A stretch of 5,972 bases of DNA, taken from NCBI GenBank assembly GCA_945871335.1, contig CAMBWM010000148.1, forward strand, positions 1 to 5,972, written 5' to 3'. The stretch is from Polaromonas sp. YR568 (GTDB lineage: Bacteria > Pseudomonadota > Gammaproteobacteria > Burkholderiales > Burkholderiaceae). Numbering within the stretch: the stretch's first letter is position 1; every line of letters starts with the position of its first letter. Position numbers and translations under genes: made by a program. The notes below the pieces were generated by a model. That model saw nothing but the letters and a program-made list of their open reading frames with translations. It was not told the origin of the DNA and did not search any database. Positions 5,111 to 5,972 of this stretch are shown piece after piece.

Positions 5111-5972
5111 TGGCCGTCACTTTGGGGGAATTCGTTTTTTTGCCAGACTGAGGGTTGCTTTTACTTTTGCCTTTGACGGCATTTTTACCCTTGCCGGACG
5201 ACTTGCTGCCAGCCGCTTTCACGGGCATGTAAATCACCACAGACTGTCCCGGCTTGAGGGCGCTGTTGGCAGCGACGCTGTTCCAGCCCGCCACATCCTG
5301 GGCGCTGATTCGGTAACGTTGGGCCAGGCTGGTAACGGTGTCACCTTTGCGCGCTTTGACTGTCGAGCGACGGGTCACTTTTTCCGGCGACAAACTCATG
5401 TGGCCGTTTTCGGCCACTTGGCTGGTCACGTCTTTGTCGACTTTGGCCGAGCGGGGTACCAACAGCGTAGAGCCCGCCTTGATCAGCATGCGCAAGGGAA
5501 TGTTGTTGACGCTGCGTAAATCGTTTTCGCTCATGCCGGTTCGGCGCGCAGCCTCTGCTGAAGACATGGTTTTGGGCACGCTCCAGGTGGTCCAGCTGGC
5601 GTACTGGCCCAAGGTGTAGGCCTCGAAGTTCCGAACAAAGACTTTGGCGTTGTCCCAGGGCAGCAGGATCTGCGGCGTGCCTGCCGCCAAAATAACAGGG
5701 CGGTTGGCGGCTGGGTTCAGTGCCTTGAAATCTTCCAACTGAACGTCTGCGAGCTTGGCGGCCAGCGTGACATCGATGTCGCGTGTCAGCGGAACCTCTT
5801 GAAAGTAAGGGTGGTTTTCGATCAAGGGCAATTCGGCTTGAAAAGCCTCTGGCCGGGCCACAATATTTTTAACAGCTTGCAGCTTGGGCACGTAAAGACG
5901 CGTTTCCGCCGGCATGTTCAGGTCAAGGTAGCTGGTGCCCAGACCTGCTCGTTTGTTGCGCGCAATAGCGCG
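5100..5972 (-). CDS. mltD: Membrane-bound lytic murein transglycosylase D, C-terminal part with LysM domains
   Basis: The frame is open to the right edge, so the start is outside; 290 residues are visible. MltD cleaves the MurNAc-GlcNAc bond of peptidoglycan, making 1,6-anhydro-muramyl ends, at the cell envelope. The first visible residues (AIARNKRAGLG, then DLNMPAETRLYVPKLQAVKN) are the end of the SLT/GH23 catalytic domain; the catalytic Glu is outside. Numbering from M20 as residue 1, three LysM-like units follow: a degenerate one (44-86), one at 105-155 (YASWTTWSVPKTMSSAEAA) and the clearest at 183-230 (KARKGDTVTSLAQRYRIS). The last 36 residues are a low-complexity Lys/Ser/Gly tail (GSKSSGKGKNAVKGKSKS). 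The ATG at 5915 is internal, not the start. Its TGA (5102-5100) lies within the opposing gene's end. Confidence 0.93.
   Translation of the reverse strand, partial: RAIARNKRAGLGTSYLDLNMPAETRLYVPKLQAVKNIVARPEAFQAELPLIENHPYFQEVPLTRDIDVTLAAKLADVQLEDFKALNPAANRPVILAAGTPQILLPWDNAKVFVRNFEAYTLGQYASWTTWSVPKTMSSAEAARRTGMSENDLRSVNNIPLRMLIKAGSTLLVPRSAKVDKDVTSQVAENGHMSLSPEKVTRRSTVKARKGDTVTSLAQRYRISAQDVAGWNSVAANSALKPGQSVVIYMPVKAAGSKSSGKGKNAVKGKSKSNPQSGKKTNSPKVTAIKP

Noticed and set aside
1..5972. Search for a mobile element, toxin-antitoxin pair, defence system or CRISPR array
   Set aside because: No repeat arrays, transposase motifs or such gene pairs were seen; all large frames are housekeeping or known families.

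Overview
The window looks like chromosomal housekeeping DNA from a betaproteobacterium, most likely Burkholderiales of the Comamonadaceae type (Rhodoferax/Polaromonas-like). This rests on the look of the proteins, the G+C-rich codon use and the dnaX-ybaB-recR order next to an SRP RNA gene; I ran no database search. I see no insertion sequence, CRISPR array, tRNA or phage gene.

Layout, left to right. Bases 1-169 are the C-terminal end of a BaiN/HI0933-type flavoprotein cut by the window edge. A 98-residue protein of unknown function follows (212-508, +). The gap before dnaX is not empty: on the minus strand it holds the 4.5S signal recognition particle RNA gene (ffs, about 551-648) with a TACAAT -10 box and a U-rich 3' end. 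dnaX (733-2409, +) starts so close to a TAGAAT box that its mRNA may be leaderless. It is followed by ybaB/ebfC (2451-2786) and recR (2824-3450), the classic replication/repair cluster, closed by a likely intrinsic terminator overlapping the recR stop codon. Next is a small four-helix MAPEG-family membrane protein (3523-3933), a second terminator, and a Tat-type exported NMT1/NrtA/SsuA-like substrate-binding protein (about 4034-5110) without visible transporter partners. On the minus strand the C-terminal part of mltD, a LysM-bearing lytic transglycosylase, runs from the right edge to 5100 and overlaps the end of the binding-protein gene by 11 bases, tail to tail.

The most notable signal is inside dnaX. 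The heptamer A AAA AAG lies in the right frame at 1917-1923, with a -1-frame TGA at 1926-1928, one codon after the slip. This is the same geometry as the E. coli dnaX programmed frameshift, and predicts a 398-residue gamma-type product beside the 558-residue tau. A G-rich SD-like stretch lies upstream and a possible RNA stem downstream.

Working together: tau/gamma load the sliding clamp, RecR (with RecF/RecO) loads RecA at gaps, and YbaB binds DNA near these functions. The SRP RNA serves co-translational membrane targeting and is linked here by position only. I found no convincing new multi-gene system; the interest lies in gene-expression details.
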